From the NCBI GenBank assembly GCA_003427395.1, contig BFEA01000850.1, forward strand, positions 359,017 through 384,653: DNA of 25,637 nt, written 5' to 3'. The position numbers were made by a program, and so were the translations under genes. The notes under the pieces were generated by a model, which saw nothing but the letters and a program-made list of their open reading frames with translations, searched no databases and was not told the origin of the DNA. This document shows, in pieces, positions 1-9,790 of this stretch (positions are counted from its first letter, which is position 1; every line of letters begins with the position of its first letter). The stretch is from Chara braunii (lineage: Eukaryota; Streptophyta; Charophyceae; Charales; Characeae).

Positions 1-134
1 CACCGCGATACAACAAGGTATTCCCTCGTAGTACGATCCACTCTGGGTCAATAACAGAGTCGGCTCCTAAAGCAACGAACCCCTGCCCAAGATGCTTCCT
101 AGAGAGAAGAAGTCTCTGTCCCTAGGTGCAGTCA
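1..134 (-). other. possible partial reading frame running off the window edge
   Basis: On the minus strand a frame of about 40 codons stays open from a TAG near position 131 to the window start. It contains the stretches GQGFVALGADS and DPEWIVLRG, which look protein-like, but there is no Met and no recognised domain. It could be the last part of an exon whose remainder lies outside the window, or chance. No family could be assigned. Confidence 0.15.
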
Positions 135-1655
135 CGTTTCCTATACTTTTTCACTAGGGGTTGACTTAGTACACGAAAAGAAAATAAGACAGAGAATGAA
201 ATTGAGACTTTTTTGGACGGGTACAGAAAGAAAGGTCATTTGGAATAGAACGGGATATTCTTTGAAAAAATATTAAATTTTTCTCTTGCTTTTTTTTTTC
301 TTCATCCAAGAGTTTCCTTCTTCCAACACCCATTTTTTTTTTCATTTTCCAATGTATTGTTTTTTTGTGTCATGTAGACAGAAAAGGAGTCTAAGAAAGA
401 TAGTTGAAGAAACATAAATTTTTCCATCATTCTTCTTGAGCAGGCATAATGCAAGTCTCTCTCACACACATCATTTTACCTACGTGTACAACAACAAAAG
501 AAATAACTCAAACACCATCCATATCCCCACAAAGTCAGCCCAGCTTTACCATATGCATAACTTCACACACCTTACTCTACCTTTCCGTAAATCCAAAGCA
601 AGGTCATGCAAAGTGTGGGTTCACACAGGTGTGAAGGGGAACTGAGTCATAAATGACATTGAGTGAAGTTGAAGATGGCTTACTTTAGAAAGTCAAGTAA
701 TTCTCTTAAAGATCGGTCGCACAACTCACAAGTTGTGGTCGTCTACAAAAAATTATTTGCGTCCTTCTTAAATATCACCACGGATACAAGCGACCACTTA
801 CAAGGACTAAAGCGAGATAGCCCTCGAGGAGGGTGTTCTCACCTAAAAGTCTCACGTGGTCCCACTACAGTCTCAATGGCAGCTCGTCCACAAAAAAATA
901 GTTCCGCCTCAATCCCAAGTTCGACCTCCTCCAATCACCACGCCTGATTGTCAAATGTCCACCACAACACTCGTCCCGATTCTTAATTCTCAACTCACTT
1001 GATCCCAAATTGAGTCCCAAGTGGTTCCACGTACTAGTTGCCGAACCACCAAATGATCCCCCAAACGAATAAACCTGGATCGCGGCGCTTGTCCAAAAAA
1101 AGTAGCACCTCCGGCGTCAATGTCGTAAGTGTCAACGCCCTAACGGTCACATTGCCAAAAGGTCACCATTGTAGAGTCAAATACCACTGGCAAAACCCCA
1201 GCCTTGCCGCGCAATCTCGGCAACACTCCCCCTCCAAATGTTGTAGAATACACCACATCCCCATCACTACCGTCGTAAAGGAAAGATCCTGTTGTGCCGC
1301 ACAAAACTCTTGACAACACCTTCCCTCACAATTACCACGGTGCAGCCTCCTCACTCAGGGTGTTGCTTACTAACGAGAAGGCTGTCAGGCAGCAACTTCC
1401 CATCTTGAGTCTCTTGCCGCACTTTCCGAGCCTGTTGCATCCTTATGGCCGCAATTTATGCACAAACGCGCAGCATAAGCACAAGGGAGGGGCAATAAGC
1501 TCTAAGCCCTTATCTATGGCTGCCTCCTCTACTTCTCTCCAACAACATCTCATTTTCTTTCCCTGCAACATCTCCCCACAGTAGCAGCAAGCCAGCATTC
1601 ACTCAAGTGAATGTCCCAGCAGCACCTCCACATTTGTGAGGTTGTTGGGTAGGAG
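135..1655. other. no gene recognised; AT-rich start, then C/A-rich noncoding stretch
   Basis: Positions 135-450 are T-rich with several homopolymer runs. From about 480 to 1,600 the plus strand is rich in CAAC, CCAC and ACCACC words. All open frames are under 100 codons, none shows a known motif, and both strands carry similar short frames, which fits biased composition rather than coding. A decayed minus-strand gene cannot be excluded. Confidence 0.4.
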
Positions 1656-1784
1656 GCTGACTATTATAGTCAGCTGAAGGCATGTGGGCAACTGCTTTGC
1701 CCAAAGCCAGGCAAAATTTGTGGATGCTCCTGGCCCTCGATCTAAGTCAACGGCCAGGAGCTAGGGGCCTTAGTTTTCCCCTAG
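1656..1784. repeat. cluster of four consecutive short hairpins
   Basis: Four different inverted repeats follow one another within 130 bases: GCTGA/TCAGC around CTATTATAG at 1,656-1,674; GGGCAA/TTGCCC at 1,686-1,702; GCTCCTGGCC/GGCCAGGAGC at 1,726-1,761; CTAGGGG/CCCCTAG at 1,761-1,784. The stems are perfect or nearly so and differ in sequence, so this is not one repeated unit. Such a string could be a structured RNA, a recombination site or the relic of a foldback element. No known RNA family was recognised. Confidence 0.55.
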
Positions 1785-2306
1785 AGGAACCAAGGTCATT
1801 AACCCCCAAAAGTACCTCGCCGTTTCCCAAGGCCAGATAGTCCTGAAAATGGTTGTTCTCACCTATTTTGTTGTTGCCTGTTTAAAACGTACAGGCGCAG
1901 ACCCATCAGCTCCTAGAATTTTCTAGGCTGCACTTGTTCCACGGTCGCGACCATATTCGCGGTTGTTTTCCTTCTCTCTTCATTTTCCTTCTTTTTCTTT
2001 CTCTTTCCCTCTTATCTTTTATTTTACCCCTTAATCTTCATTTGTAGGGAGGAACTCGTCGTTCAAAACGAACGGACGCCCCCTCCTCTCAATCATTTCA
2101 AAGAGTCGAACTATAGTCAAGCTCAACAGGGTCTTCTTTCCCCTGCCTCGCGCTTGTATGAGGCGCAGGATGGGCGTCTAATAAAGGCGCGCGGCCCAAG
2201 AGAGTTACATGTTTCCAAAACGGACGGGCGCTCTCTTGTTCGCATCTCTGAACGGGGGAGCAAAAAAATACCCTTTGCCGTGTATATTTCCATACTTTGG
2301 CGAAAG
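1785..2306. other. no gene recognised; short CGAACGGACG-type words
   Basis: A pyrimidine-rich stretch at 1,965-2,040 is followed by GC-richer DNA in which related words recur (CAAAACGAACGGACG near 2,065 and CAAAACGGACGGGCG near 2,217). The longest frames here run into the downstream microsatellite and translate to dipeptide or homopolymer repeats, so they are not credible genes. Confidence 0.4.
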
Positions 2307-2307
2307 A

Positions 2308-2409
2308 CTCATTCGGTTTGCTCATCCTATCGAGGGAAACACCAGCAGTCAGGCGCACGATTGAAGACTTACCTATTGGAGTCGCGTTGCAGTCGCCGCC
2401 AAGTAAGAC

Positions 2410-2475
<66 letters not shown>

Positions 2476-2483
2476 GTGTGTGT

Positions 2484-2541
<58 letters not shown>

Positions 2542-2605
2542 ATAGTTCCGCATTCCGGTGGTTGATTCATCCGACTTTGCCCATCCTATTGATGGGAAGT
2601 CAGCC
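2308..2605 (+). repeat. imperfect direct repeat flanking the compound microsatellite
   Basis: The stretch at 2,308-2,345 (CATTCGGTTTGCTCATCCTA and beyond) returns in diverged form at 2,567-2,605 (CATCCGACTTTGCCCATCCT and beyond). The two copies flank the microsatellite, so the unit was probably duplicated before or with expansion of the simple repeat. Confidence 0.5.
2413..2540. repeat. compound microsatellite (TC)n-(TG)n-G43
   Basis: About 30 TC units are followed by about 12 TG units and then an unbroken run of 43 G at 2,498-2,540. The open frames across it encode Leu-Ser, Arg-Glu, Gly or Pro runs and are artefacts. The G run could form quadruplex structures, and its true length is uncertain in any assembly. 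Confidence 0.95.
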
Positions 2606-3010
2606 TGTTCGTCGAAACGAATGGGCATCTTTGGAGAATCACGAACCAAAGACGAAAAAAAAAAAATCTCAAAAGAAATAACGAATCTAAAAAAAAAAAT
2701 CTAACTTAAGAACATCTAGGCAAATCTGAAGGAAGAAAATTTTAAGAAAATTTAAAAAGAAGAAAAGAAAAACAAAGAAGAAAAAGAATTTTTCCCTTGC
2801 TGTAGAAAAAACGGTCGCCCGTTTTCTCGGGCGTTGTCAAGTGCACTGGGTTTTCAGTGCCCCAATCACTTAATGCCGCGCCATTTGGTGCTTCGTTTGT
2901 AGTTAGTTTTTAGTTTTTTTTTTTTTTTTCATTTTGTTAGCCTTGGCCAACGGTCTCATCGTGGAGCCACCTTGTTGAAATACAGGCGTGAGTTCAAGTC
3001 CCAAGGGACT
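2606..3010. other. no gene recognised; A-rich and T-rich runs with a tRNA-like B box
   Basis: Positions 2,650-2,800 are A-rich and 2,906-2,930 are T-rich. Around 2,985-3,003 the word GTGAGTTCAAGTCCC resembles a tRNA or SINE internal B box, but no paired acceptor arm or clear A box could be built, so no tRNA is called. Confidence 0.35.
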
Positions 3011-3074
3011 AAAAATTTTGGAGCTTTTCTCAATTTATGTGTGTCATCCTTGCGCAGGGGTCATGTTAGTCTCT
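3011..3074 (-). pseudogene. U6 snRNA-derived fragment (3' half)
   Basis: Read on the minus strand, this stretch follows the 3' half of plant U6 snRNA. The blocks CTGCGCAAGGATGACAC, the diverged ATTAGCATGGCC region and the terminal T-rich end with GAGAAA-like and TCCAAAATTTTT words are all in the right order. The 5' half (GTCCCTTCGGGGACATC to AACGATACAG) is not adjacent, so it is a truncated pseudogene or a U6-derived repeat. Several substitutions separate it from functional U6. The minus-strand end in a T run matches a pol III terminator. Confidence 0.75.
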
Positions 3075-3111
3075 GCGCGGCGGATTTTTGTTGCATGATC
3101 TCAGTGATTGT

Positions 3112-3297
3112 GCGGCCGAAATCGGCCGCGCCCGGTTGCTTTATGGTGGGCTGCTCCAAAAGGAGCTAGCGCAGTGGAGCACGTGCATTCGGGCTTGATT
3201 CCAGTATCTGCTGGGCGAAAGTCTGGCGTTGTAACTTACTGGACCGGCTCCTATTACGGGAGCTAGATCTGCACCTCTTCTATACGTGGAGGTGCAG
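3112..3297. repeat. second cluster of short hairpins
   Basis: Four inverted repeats lie in series: GCGGCCGAAATCGGCCGC at 3,112-3,129, GCTCC/GGAGC at 3,153-3,166, GCTCC/GGAGC again at 3,247-3,263, and CTGCACCTC/GAGGTGCAG at 3,269-3,297. The arrangement resembles the cluster at 1,656-1,784 in style but not in sequence. The function is unknown. Confidence 0.5.
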
Positions 3298-4561
3298 CCC
3301 CAAGTAGGCCAAGCCTAGCACTCAGCAGCCCCAACTTGCTTTGCCCGACCATTTTCCTATGGGTGGTTGCCCATTCACAGCTTGGAGATCACCCAAACAG
3401 GTAGGCCTCGGCCTCGGCCTTTTGGCCCTCTGTCTTAAGTCAAACCCCGCGGGCCCAAAAACTTCTTATTCCTTCCGCGTCGAGGCCCCATACCTGGCGC
3501 GGTTGTCCGTTTTAGCCTACTTAGGCTCTGAATGGTGCGGCTTAACAGCCACACGACATTATTTTAAGTAGGATACGTTTAACTTTAGCATTCCCATGTC
3601 CACTCGCTTTTGTGGCTTCGTAAAAAGCGAAGCACTCCCAGTTACTGTCGTGACTCTCCGATGCCACAAGCGTTCGTACTAAGTTCAAAACCTTTAGTCT
3701 TCTCGGTCGTCATTTAGGTTTGAATAAACTCTTGGCGAACGTCAGTCTCATCAAGTCCTCCAATTCAACGAAAAAGGTGAGGCAGCGTCCGACATTGAAA
3801 AACCATGGGCAGATACTCTTGTTAGGGTTTCTGCCTCGAGATCGGTAGCACAGGTCTATGAGGGCTACCGGTAGCACAGTGGGGGGGACTGGCAGAGTGA
3901 CAAAATTAAAAAATGAATGAAATGGGTCCCGCTATCGAGCGCATCGGCTCCCCCCTTTTTCGCAAGGGCGAGAGTCCTCCCGACCATGCCACGCAGGAGT
4001 AAAACAAAATAAAAACGAGAGACAACTCAGGAACGACGCGTAGATAATCCTGCGAGCCGCCGAGACGGTCGCGATCGCGTCGTCCCTTCGCCGCTCTAGC
4101 CGGGTGCGTCAACTGTACATCCCGCAGTCCCTTATGACACCGCAATTTATTTATTGGCTAAATTGATTTTTTTTTTTTTTCTAATTAATTTTCCTATCAA
4201 GATCACGAAAAAAATCCAGGACCTCCAAAGTTTCATGGTTGTGGAGTCATCATTTTGAGCGCAGCAAATCCTGGAACTGGGGTTACTTTTCCTGTTGGCC
4301 CACACGTGGTAGAGTGACTGAAATGAAAAATGCAACGGGACAGCGTGGCATTTATTTCAAGATATATATTTGTTTTTCATTTTTTTGATATTCTTCCTTG
4401 AAAGATCATAACCTAGTCTACAGGATCTCAAATTTTCAGATTTTTTAGTGCATTTTTCTAAGTGCGAAAAATCGCCAAGTTGACGCATGAAAATCCAAGG
4501 ACCGGATCGGATTCCACTTGCGCTTGCCGGTCGCCGCCCCCCATCCATTTTCGCCTCCAGC
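3298..4561. other. no gene recognised
   Basis: This unique-looking DNA has a CpG-rich patch at about 4,020-4,130 and AT-rich DNA from 4,140 on. The longest open frames are under 85 codons and show no motif. The words GGTAGCACAG near 3,845 and 3,872 form a short imperfect direct repeat. No RNA gene was recognised. Confidence 0.4.
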
Positions 4562-4598
4562 GAAAATAAGATCAATAATATTATCGATCTTATTTTCA
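4562..4598. repeat. near-perfect 36-bp AT-rich palindrome
   Basis: The arms GAAAATAAGATC and GATCTTATTTTC enclose AATAATATTATC. One mismatched pair interrupts symmetry over the whole length. It could extrude as a cruciform or mark an element end. Nothing else links it to a function. Confidence 0.6.
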
Positions 4599-4780
4599 AT
4601 AGATGCAAAAATTGGCTGACATACTGCTCCCCTTTCCCCCCCTTTCACCCCCTTTCTTCCCTTCCGCCTTCTGCCCCTCCCCGCCTTCCCCTTCGTCCGC
4701 TCTCCTCCATTGCCGCTTTCTTCCCTTTGCCTCCTCCCCCTCTCCCTTTCCACTTCTCTGCCTATCCCTGACAGGCTTCC

Positions 4781-4879
4781 TGTCTGTCTGCCTGCCTGTC
4801 TGTTTGTTTGTTTGTCTGTCTGTTTGTTTGTTTGTTTGTTTATCTGCCTGCCCTACTGTCTGTGTGTTTGTTTGTTTGG
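4781..4879. repeat. tetranucleotide microsatellite TCTG/CCTG/TTTG
   Basis: Blocks of TCTG, CCTG and TTTG alternate over about 100 bases. A diverged relative lies at 5,561-5,612. Each tract is followed by a GGTCTAATGAGTT- or GGTTTGATTAGTT-like word, so tract and flank appear to have been duplicated together. Confidence 0.9.
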
Positions 4880-4977
4880 TCTAATGAGTTATATAATTTT
4901 TTTTTTTAATTTTCAATTTCGAATATTTTTCGATTTATGTATGTCATCCTTGTGTCGGGGCCATGCTAATCTTCTAT

Positions 4978-5362
4978 GTATCTTTCTAGGCTACCAAAGT
5001 GGCCCGGGCTCACCTGCTCTGCCAGGCCAAAAACATTAAAAATATATATATATATACCCGACGAAACAGTTTGTCACAGCCCCTCGTTTGTTGTCCTCTT
5101 CTCCCTCTCTGCCTACGGTTTACCGGGCAGTTCTATTTGACGATATATATATATATTTATCTGTAATTTAAATTTGGTGAAGAATTTGGATGTGACCCTC
5201 AGGCAAAAGTTGCTCAGTTTATTTTTTTGCATAATATAGTTTTTTTCTCGATTTTTAGGATTTGTTTTTTGCTTCTTTTTTTTTTGCTTGGACCTTCCTT
5301 GGTCCTTGCACGGGCTGGCCACCCGGGATCCGGGAGGCCTGGCTGGTAGCCTAGGTATCTTT
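4978..5362. mobile_element. hAT-like miniature inverted-repeat element with 8-bp target duplication
   Basis: The element at 4,986-5,354 starts with CTAGGCTACCA and ends with the exact reverse complement TGGTAGCCTAG. The 8-bp word GTATCTTT lies immediately outside both ends (4,978-4,985 and 5,355-5,362), as expected of a target duplication. Eight-bp duplications are typical of the hAT superfamily. Inside the ends are GC-rich words (CCCGGG, GGCC, CCAGG) and an AT-rich core related to elements near 9.6 kb and 11.65 kb. It has no coding capacity. It inserted into a U6-derived sequence and carries the 86-bp TA-flanked element. Confidence 0.8.
5057..5142 (-). mobile_element. 86-bp element inserted between TA repeats (copy 1)
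   Basis: The unit begins CCCGACGAAACAG and ends ATTTGACG on the plus strand, with (TA)n on both sides. Reversed copies occur at 10,930-10,995 and 11,874-11,963. Shared internal words are ACTGCCCGGTAAACCGTAGG, GGCAGAGAGAGA and ACAACAAACGAGGG (read on the other strand here). The two ends share an imperfect inverted repeat around CGTCACAAACAG and CGACGAAACAG. It fits a tiny nonautonomous element with a TA target. Confidence 0.6.
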
Positions 5363-5409
5363 CCACTTTTAACAGATGTCCCGAAATATTGACCAGTCTA
5401 ATACTTTAT

Positions 5410-5745
5410 ACTTAAAAAAAAAAACAAGTTTGCGGACTGTACACTACATGAGTCATGTCGTGAGCCTGAGGAAAACCCTAAACCCTCACCATGAATTCAA
5501 GCCTGACCTTGACCTTGCACTCGAGCACGACCCTGACCTTGAACCCAACTCGCTCACTTGTTTGCCTGCCTGCCTGCCTCCCTGTCTGTCTGTCTATCTG
5601 TTTGTCTGTCTGGTTTGATTAGTTGAAACTTTGATTCTTCAAAAAAACAAAAAAATAAATAAAAAAGAGTCTGCGAATCGTGCACTTGATGAGTCAATTG
5701 CCTGACCCATGCCTTGAACCTCAGGAAGACCCTTAACTCGAACCC
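5410..5745. repeat. diverged direct repeat around the second tetranucleotide tract
   Basis: An A-rich run followed by TTTGCGGACTGTACACTACA and ATGAGTCATG at 5,410-5,460 is echoed at 5,640-5,705 by an A-rich run followed by TCTGCGAATCGTGCACTTGA and ATGAGTCAATTG. Both run on into CCTGAACCC-type telomere-like words. A tetranucleotide tract (5,561-5,612) lies between them. Confidence 0.5.
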
Positions 5746-6195
5746 GAGCCCGACCCTGTCCCTTGTGCCCAAGCCAGACCATGACCACGAAGTCAAGACT
5801 GACCCTGAGCTTGCACGTTTGACCCTATCTCTAGCATGAGTGTGACGCTCACCTAGAACTTAAGCATGAAGTTCAACCTGCCCTTGCACTCGAGCCCAAC
5901 CCTGACCTTGAACCCAAGTTTGACCTTGAGAGCTTGCACCCAAGCCTGACATTCGATTTTAACTCTGTATGAGAGCTCAAGCCTAGACCTTAAACCCTAA
6001 AACGTAGACCGCAGCAGCGGGCCATGAGCATGACCCTCACCTAAAACCCAAGCATGACCCTGACCTAGCACTCAAGTCTGACCCTGACCTTGAACACAAA
6101 CTTGACCCAAAAAGCTTGCACCCAAGCCTGATATTCAATTTTAACGTGCTATCGAAGCTCAAGCCTAGAGCCTAAACCCTAAACCTTAATAGAGG
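5464..6195. repeat. degenerate telomere-like tandem DNA with a 188-bp duplication
   Basis: Words such as AAACCCTAAACCCT (5,473 and 6,169 regions), CCCTGACCTTGAACCC and CCCAAGCCTGAC recur throughout. They resemble drifted CCCTAAA telomere units expanded to 12-20 bp forms. A longer unit is duplicated: 5,844-6,031 and 6,032-6,195 align with a 188-bp offset, sharing CTCACCTA, GCTTGCACCCAAGCCTGA and AAGCTCAAGCCTAGA-type words. This looks like an interstitial telomere-like block. Confidence 0.6.
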
Positions 6196-7417
6196 GCCGA
6201 CACTCCTGTCTCATTTAAGAGATCGGATACATACAGTGAGACAAACAGAAACCTCAAGTACTGAGCTTAAAACAAAATAGTCTTCGCTGAAAAATGTCTT
6301 TTTTTAGAAGCATCTACTACATGGTCTTCATAATTTTAAAACAATTATTAATTTAAGGAAGAAAACCCGACAGATTGTTTCAGTTAAATTGGCTAGTATA
6401 AAATTATTTTTTCAAAAAAACTAATTGCATACTTGCAAATTGAAAAATTTTCCAGTCCAATTTTCAGGAATACCTTGTTATTCATGAGTCATAATTAATA
6501 TTTCTCATTGCTTGATCGATTGTTGTCTCTTGGTCTTCACGCTAAGTGACTGTTAACGAAGAACAGTTAACAAAGTGATGCACAAAATTTTATCGACAAT
6601 AGCCGTCAGTGTTGCATTTTCACAGTAACTGTATATGGACACGGGTTGTGACTGACGACACTCTGTGTTGTATACTTTTAGACGCAGCTTCTGACAACAC
6701 TGCATTATAAAACGGACAGTAATCCCGCACAGGATAGTGACGATGGTACTGTTGAACATTTTCCTAGTTCGTGCGTTACCCATTTAACTACGCAATATTT
6801 AAATGAGAAAAACCTTAATGATATGAAGTGTATTATCAGAGCAAAAAATTCCTCGAGTAATACATTGCGTGTTACTCAAGCAGTGATTGTAGGTAACAAT
6901 TTACTGCATACTGTTTCGAGCGAAGTTCACTATTGGTGGTACTGTGTACTTGTTTGGGTTGAGGTCGTTGTTAGCAACACGTGATGTATTACTCAAATTG
7001 AACCTATTATCTGTGTATTTTGTATATTGGTCAAGTAAGCAGAGTCAAATGTGATACTCTTACTTAATATACAAATTGGAAACCATTGTGAATGGCACTG
7101 TGGAGATCAGGGGAACTCTTAGCAAGACTTTCGTACCTTCTATACATGGGGACTATTAAACATGACATTCATCGCATTTTTAGTGTGACTGTGACATGTG
7201 ACGATTGAAGCAGTGTATGTATCCAGGAATGTTTTAATGAGGAAGGAAGTTTGTAGTACTTTATACCGTGTATAAACACGAATTGAGAAGTGCAAGCACG
7301 AAACACATTTTGCTACAATCCGTACAGAACAGACGTTATGGGTGACCTATCTATGCGTCGTAAACGGACAGGAGCAACGTTCAACATTATTCGTGCACAT
7401 CGTTTGTCATCAAAAAT
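6196..7417. other. no gene recognised; AT-rich unique DNA
   Basis: Only short open frames are present, with stop codons frequent in all six frames. TA-rich and A-rich runs occur, but no terminal repeats, RNA genes or protein motifs were recognised. Short words such as GTGTTACTCAA and GTGATGTATTACTCAA recur near 6,868 and 6,980. Confidence 0.4.
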
Positions 7418-7740
7418 AGCCAGTGTACAAACCAATTAAAAGCATATTGTTATTCTTGTTAGTATCAGTTTTAATTTAAATTATTTCGTATGGTCATCCA
7501 AAAATAGGTAACTGCGAAGGAAAGACCAACAACGATTGGGTTGCTAAGGGTGTTTGCTGCAAACAGTCTGTTGAGTTACTGTTAGTGTACTATTCAATTA
7601 AGAGCAGATTGTTAATTGTGCTAGTATCAATTGTAATTTAAATGATTAAGTATGGTCATCTAAAAATTGGTAACTACTAAAGAAAGACCAACAGTGATTG
7701 AGTTGCTAAGGGTTCTTGTTGCAAACAGTCTGTTGAGAAC
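7418..7740 (+). repeat. 162-bp imperfect tandem duplication
   Basis: CAATTAAAAGCATATTGTTA at 7,433 is matched by CAATTAAGAGCAGATTGTTA at 7,595. Alignment continues through TATGGTCATC, GGTAACT, AAAGACCAACA, GAGTTGCTAAGGGT-like and GCAAACAGTCTGTTGAG. The two copies differ by scattered substitutions, so the duplication is not recent. No coding capacity is seen. Confidence 0.75.
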
Positions 7741-9410
7741 CATAGCTGACTGTCGTTAAAAAACTAGCAGTGGACTAATCATAGTGAGACTAAACTACAA
7801 TTCGTTTCCCGCTTGTCTTAACAATAGAATATTACTAAATATTTGACAACATGCCAATCATTGTAAGTCTTTTGCAACCAATCTTAGCAGTTTGTAATTA
7901 GTAGGAAATTTAAATGATTTTCATAATCTCCAGATAATGAGAACTTTTTTACATACTTCCTAGTCTTTTGGCTAAGAGTCATTGCAAGAGAGAAATTATG
8001 AGAAACACGAACACTGTAGTGATGTCTTGCACCCTCTATCAGAATAAATAGAAAGTTGGGAAGAGAAAGTCGTTGAAGACATCTAGTGCCACATAAAATC
8101 AATGAGAGAACAAACACTCGATTTAGTGAAGAACTGGAAGTTCATCGAATATATGATTTACTTCCACGGATCAGACAAGAAATTGCACAACACACTCTCA
8201 TCCATTGAGGTTGTTGATGAAGAAAGGGGGATCATCAGTAGCCAACAATGAACCGACTCTGATAATCATCCTCTAGGTCTAGTGTAATCATCCCATTTCA
8301 AGTGATCAACTAAGAAAAGGATCAAAGTACGGTTGATAATAAATAATTTTGCCCGGTAGCACAAGGGATTGTTTGAATTCTTGGTTGGAGAGAGAGGGAT
8401 AAATAAGAAAAAAGAACGTTTTGTGGGTAACATGCACGACTTATGAAAAAGATCATACAAGTGGGAAGACAATGAAACAGACTACATTGCGTCATTCAAA
8501 AATCAGATGAGAGAGAGAGGACTTAGTATTATCAAAAGACAAACTTTAATCGAGTACACAGTTTATTATCAGAGTCGGAGCGGTGAGACGATCAGCATAG
8601 CTACATCATTTAAGACAGTTGAGTAAACCAAAGAGATTATCAAGGATCAACATTGATTGTCATTCACATGAGTTTAGTTCAATCATTTCCTGTTAATCGG
8701 TCTGTATTGACCAACCTTAAACAGGATTGTCTCCAAGAATGTTTTCCAGTACCAGTATGTCAATTAAGTTGGCGCCGGACAAGAAGATTTGTCATTCTTT
8801 GTGGTCCTCACTGAGTTTGCAGAGGGAATAATCAAATATCTAAGGATCTATGGGAAGAAGGGGAAGGAGACTCATGAACATTTTGACTCAGTTTGGGTTA
8901 CAACAGTTCGGTATGTTGAAGAGAGAGCACAAGTGTTTCATGGGAGTGGAAAGTTGATTAAATAACTTTAGCCCTAAGTTATACTCTGACCACCTTAGGT
9001 CTCTTGTCCCTTTTTACCTCATCGACGGTTCTCATTGGGGTAATCTGGTTGACCTGGCCAAAATATTTATCTCGTAAGCAAAGATTGACTATGAGTTGGT
9101 AATCTAACCATCAGAGTTTCAACATCTCAGTCAAAGGATCTTCTTCAGACCATATTTTCCTACTTTATGGGAGAAGTTATGTGTTACGCTTGACTTCATA
9201 AGTTTTGGTATTGTATAGATCTATTCAGTACTCATGGGCTTTAGGTGGCTCCATATTACTAGACCACAATCTCAGGAATTACATAGACGTGGCTCAAGTC
9301 ACAAGAGATGCACGGTCAAATAAAAGATTGAGGATGAGACCTGAGAGGGAGAAAGAGAACTCATGACAGATGTCAAGTGTTTTTCCATCTGTACATTCTG
9401 AGATTATAAA
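7741..9410. other. no gene recognised; possible decayed coding relics
   Basis: The region is A- and G-rich with short frames only. At about 8,780-8,962 a plus-strand frame without Met stays open for about 60 codons and contains FVVLTEFAEG and HEHFDSVWV, which looks protein-like. It follows an in-frame TAA and matches no family I can name. It may be a relic of a retroelement or gene exon. Confidence 0.3.
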
Positions 9411-9636
9411 GAGTTGTGTTGCCACTTGTACGCACTCTCGTACGAGTACGGATTTGTACTTTTGTACTCATACGCTACTTGTACGCTAGGGGCCCCGTAG
9501 AAGTTCTTTTTTTTTTTATCCGGTATTTTTTTATTTTTTTCCTTAAATTCTAATAAGAATCGAAAAATAATGCTCGACCAAATTTTGCTTGTTTTGTGTT
9601 GTTGCGTCACATATTTGTTTCTCGGATTTTTTTGAT

Positions 9637-9688
<52 letters not shown>

Positions 9689-9790
9689 GAGTGCGTACAA
9701 GACGTACAGGTTTCCATACAGATCCTGTACAGATATTACCTGTAAATTTTGTATGGAAAGACCCTGTACGTGTACATTATGCAACGTAGA
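9411..9790. mobile_element. hAT-like miniature element with GTAC-rich ends
   Basis: The left end reads GTTGCCACTTGTACGCAC and the right end, reversed, reads GTTGCATAATGTACACG, an imperfect terminal inverted repeat. Both ends are filled with GTAC words: at least five between 9,425 and 9,492, and several more between 9,689 and 9,780. The core around 9,600-9,640 (CACATATTTGTTTCTCGG) matches the core of the element at 11,070-11,848 (ACATATTTGTTTTTC). A 45-T run lies in the core. No clear target duplication was found, so the limits are approximate. Confidence 0.5.
9640..9686. repeat. long T homopolymer
   Basis: An unbroken T run of about 47 bases lies inside the miniature element. Poly-Phe and poly-Lys frames across it are artefacts. 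Confidence 0.95.

Larger units (their letters stand above)
4919..5390 (-). pseudogene. U6 snRNA-derived sequence split by a transposon insertion
   Basis: On the minus strand, 4,919-4,985 carries the 3' portion of U6 (AGAAGATTAGCATGGCCCC and CAAGGATGACA blocks, then a T-rich end). The missing 5' portion is found on the far side of a 369-bp insertion, at 5,355-5,390: read on the minus strand it runs from a TTCGGGACATC-like start through a TTTTA and GGAA-like region into GATAC. The two parts become contiguous if the insertion and one copy of its 8-bp target duplication are disregarded. Substitutions such as GTGTCGGGG for GCGCAGGGG suggest it was already a diverged pseudogene, or has decayed since. 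Confidence 0.75.

Noticed and set aside
2098-2681. Open frames of 175-183 codons on both strands
   Set aside because: They consist largely of poly-Gly/Pro and dipeptide runs from the microsatellite.
2941-3006. tRNA gene with B box GAGTTCAAGTCCC
   Set aside because: No cloverleaf could be drawn; CCTTGG/CCAAGG pairing overlaps the T-arm position.
4562-4598. TAATATTA in the loop of a hairpin, as in geminivirus origins
   Set aside because: The stem is AT-rich, the nonanucleotide ends in T rather than C, and no Rep-like gene or iterons are near; more likely a simple AT palindrome.
8780-8962. Retroelement integrase or gag relic
   Set aside because: The open stretch is about 60 codons without Met and shows no catalytic or zinc motifs.
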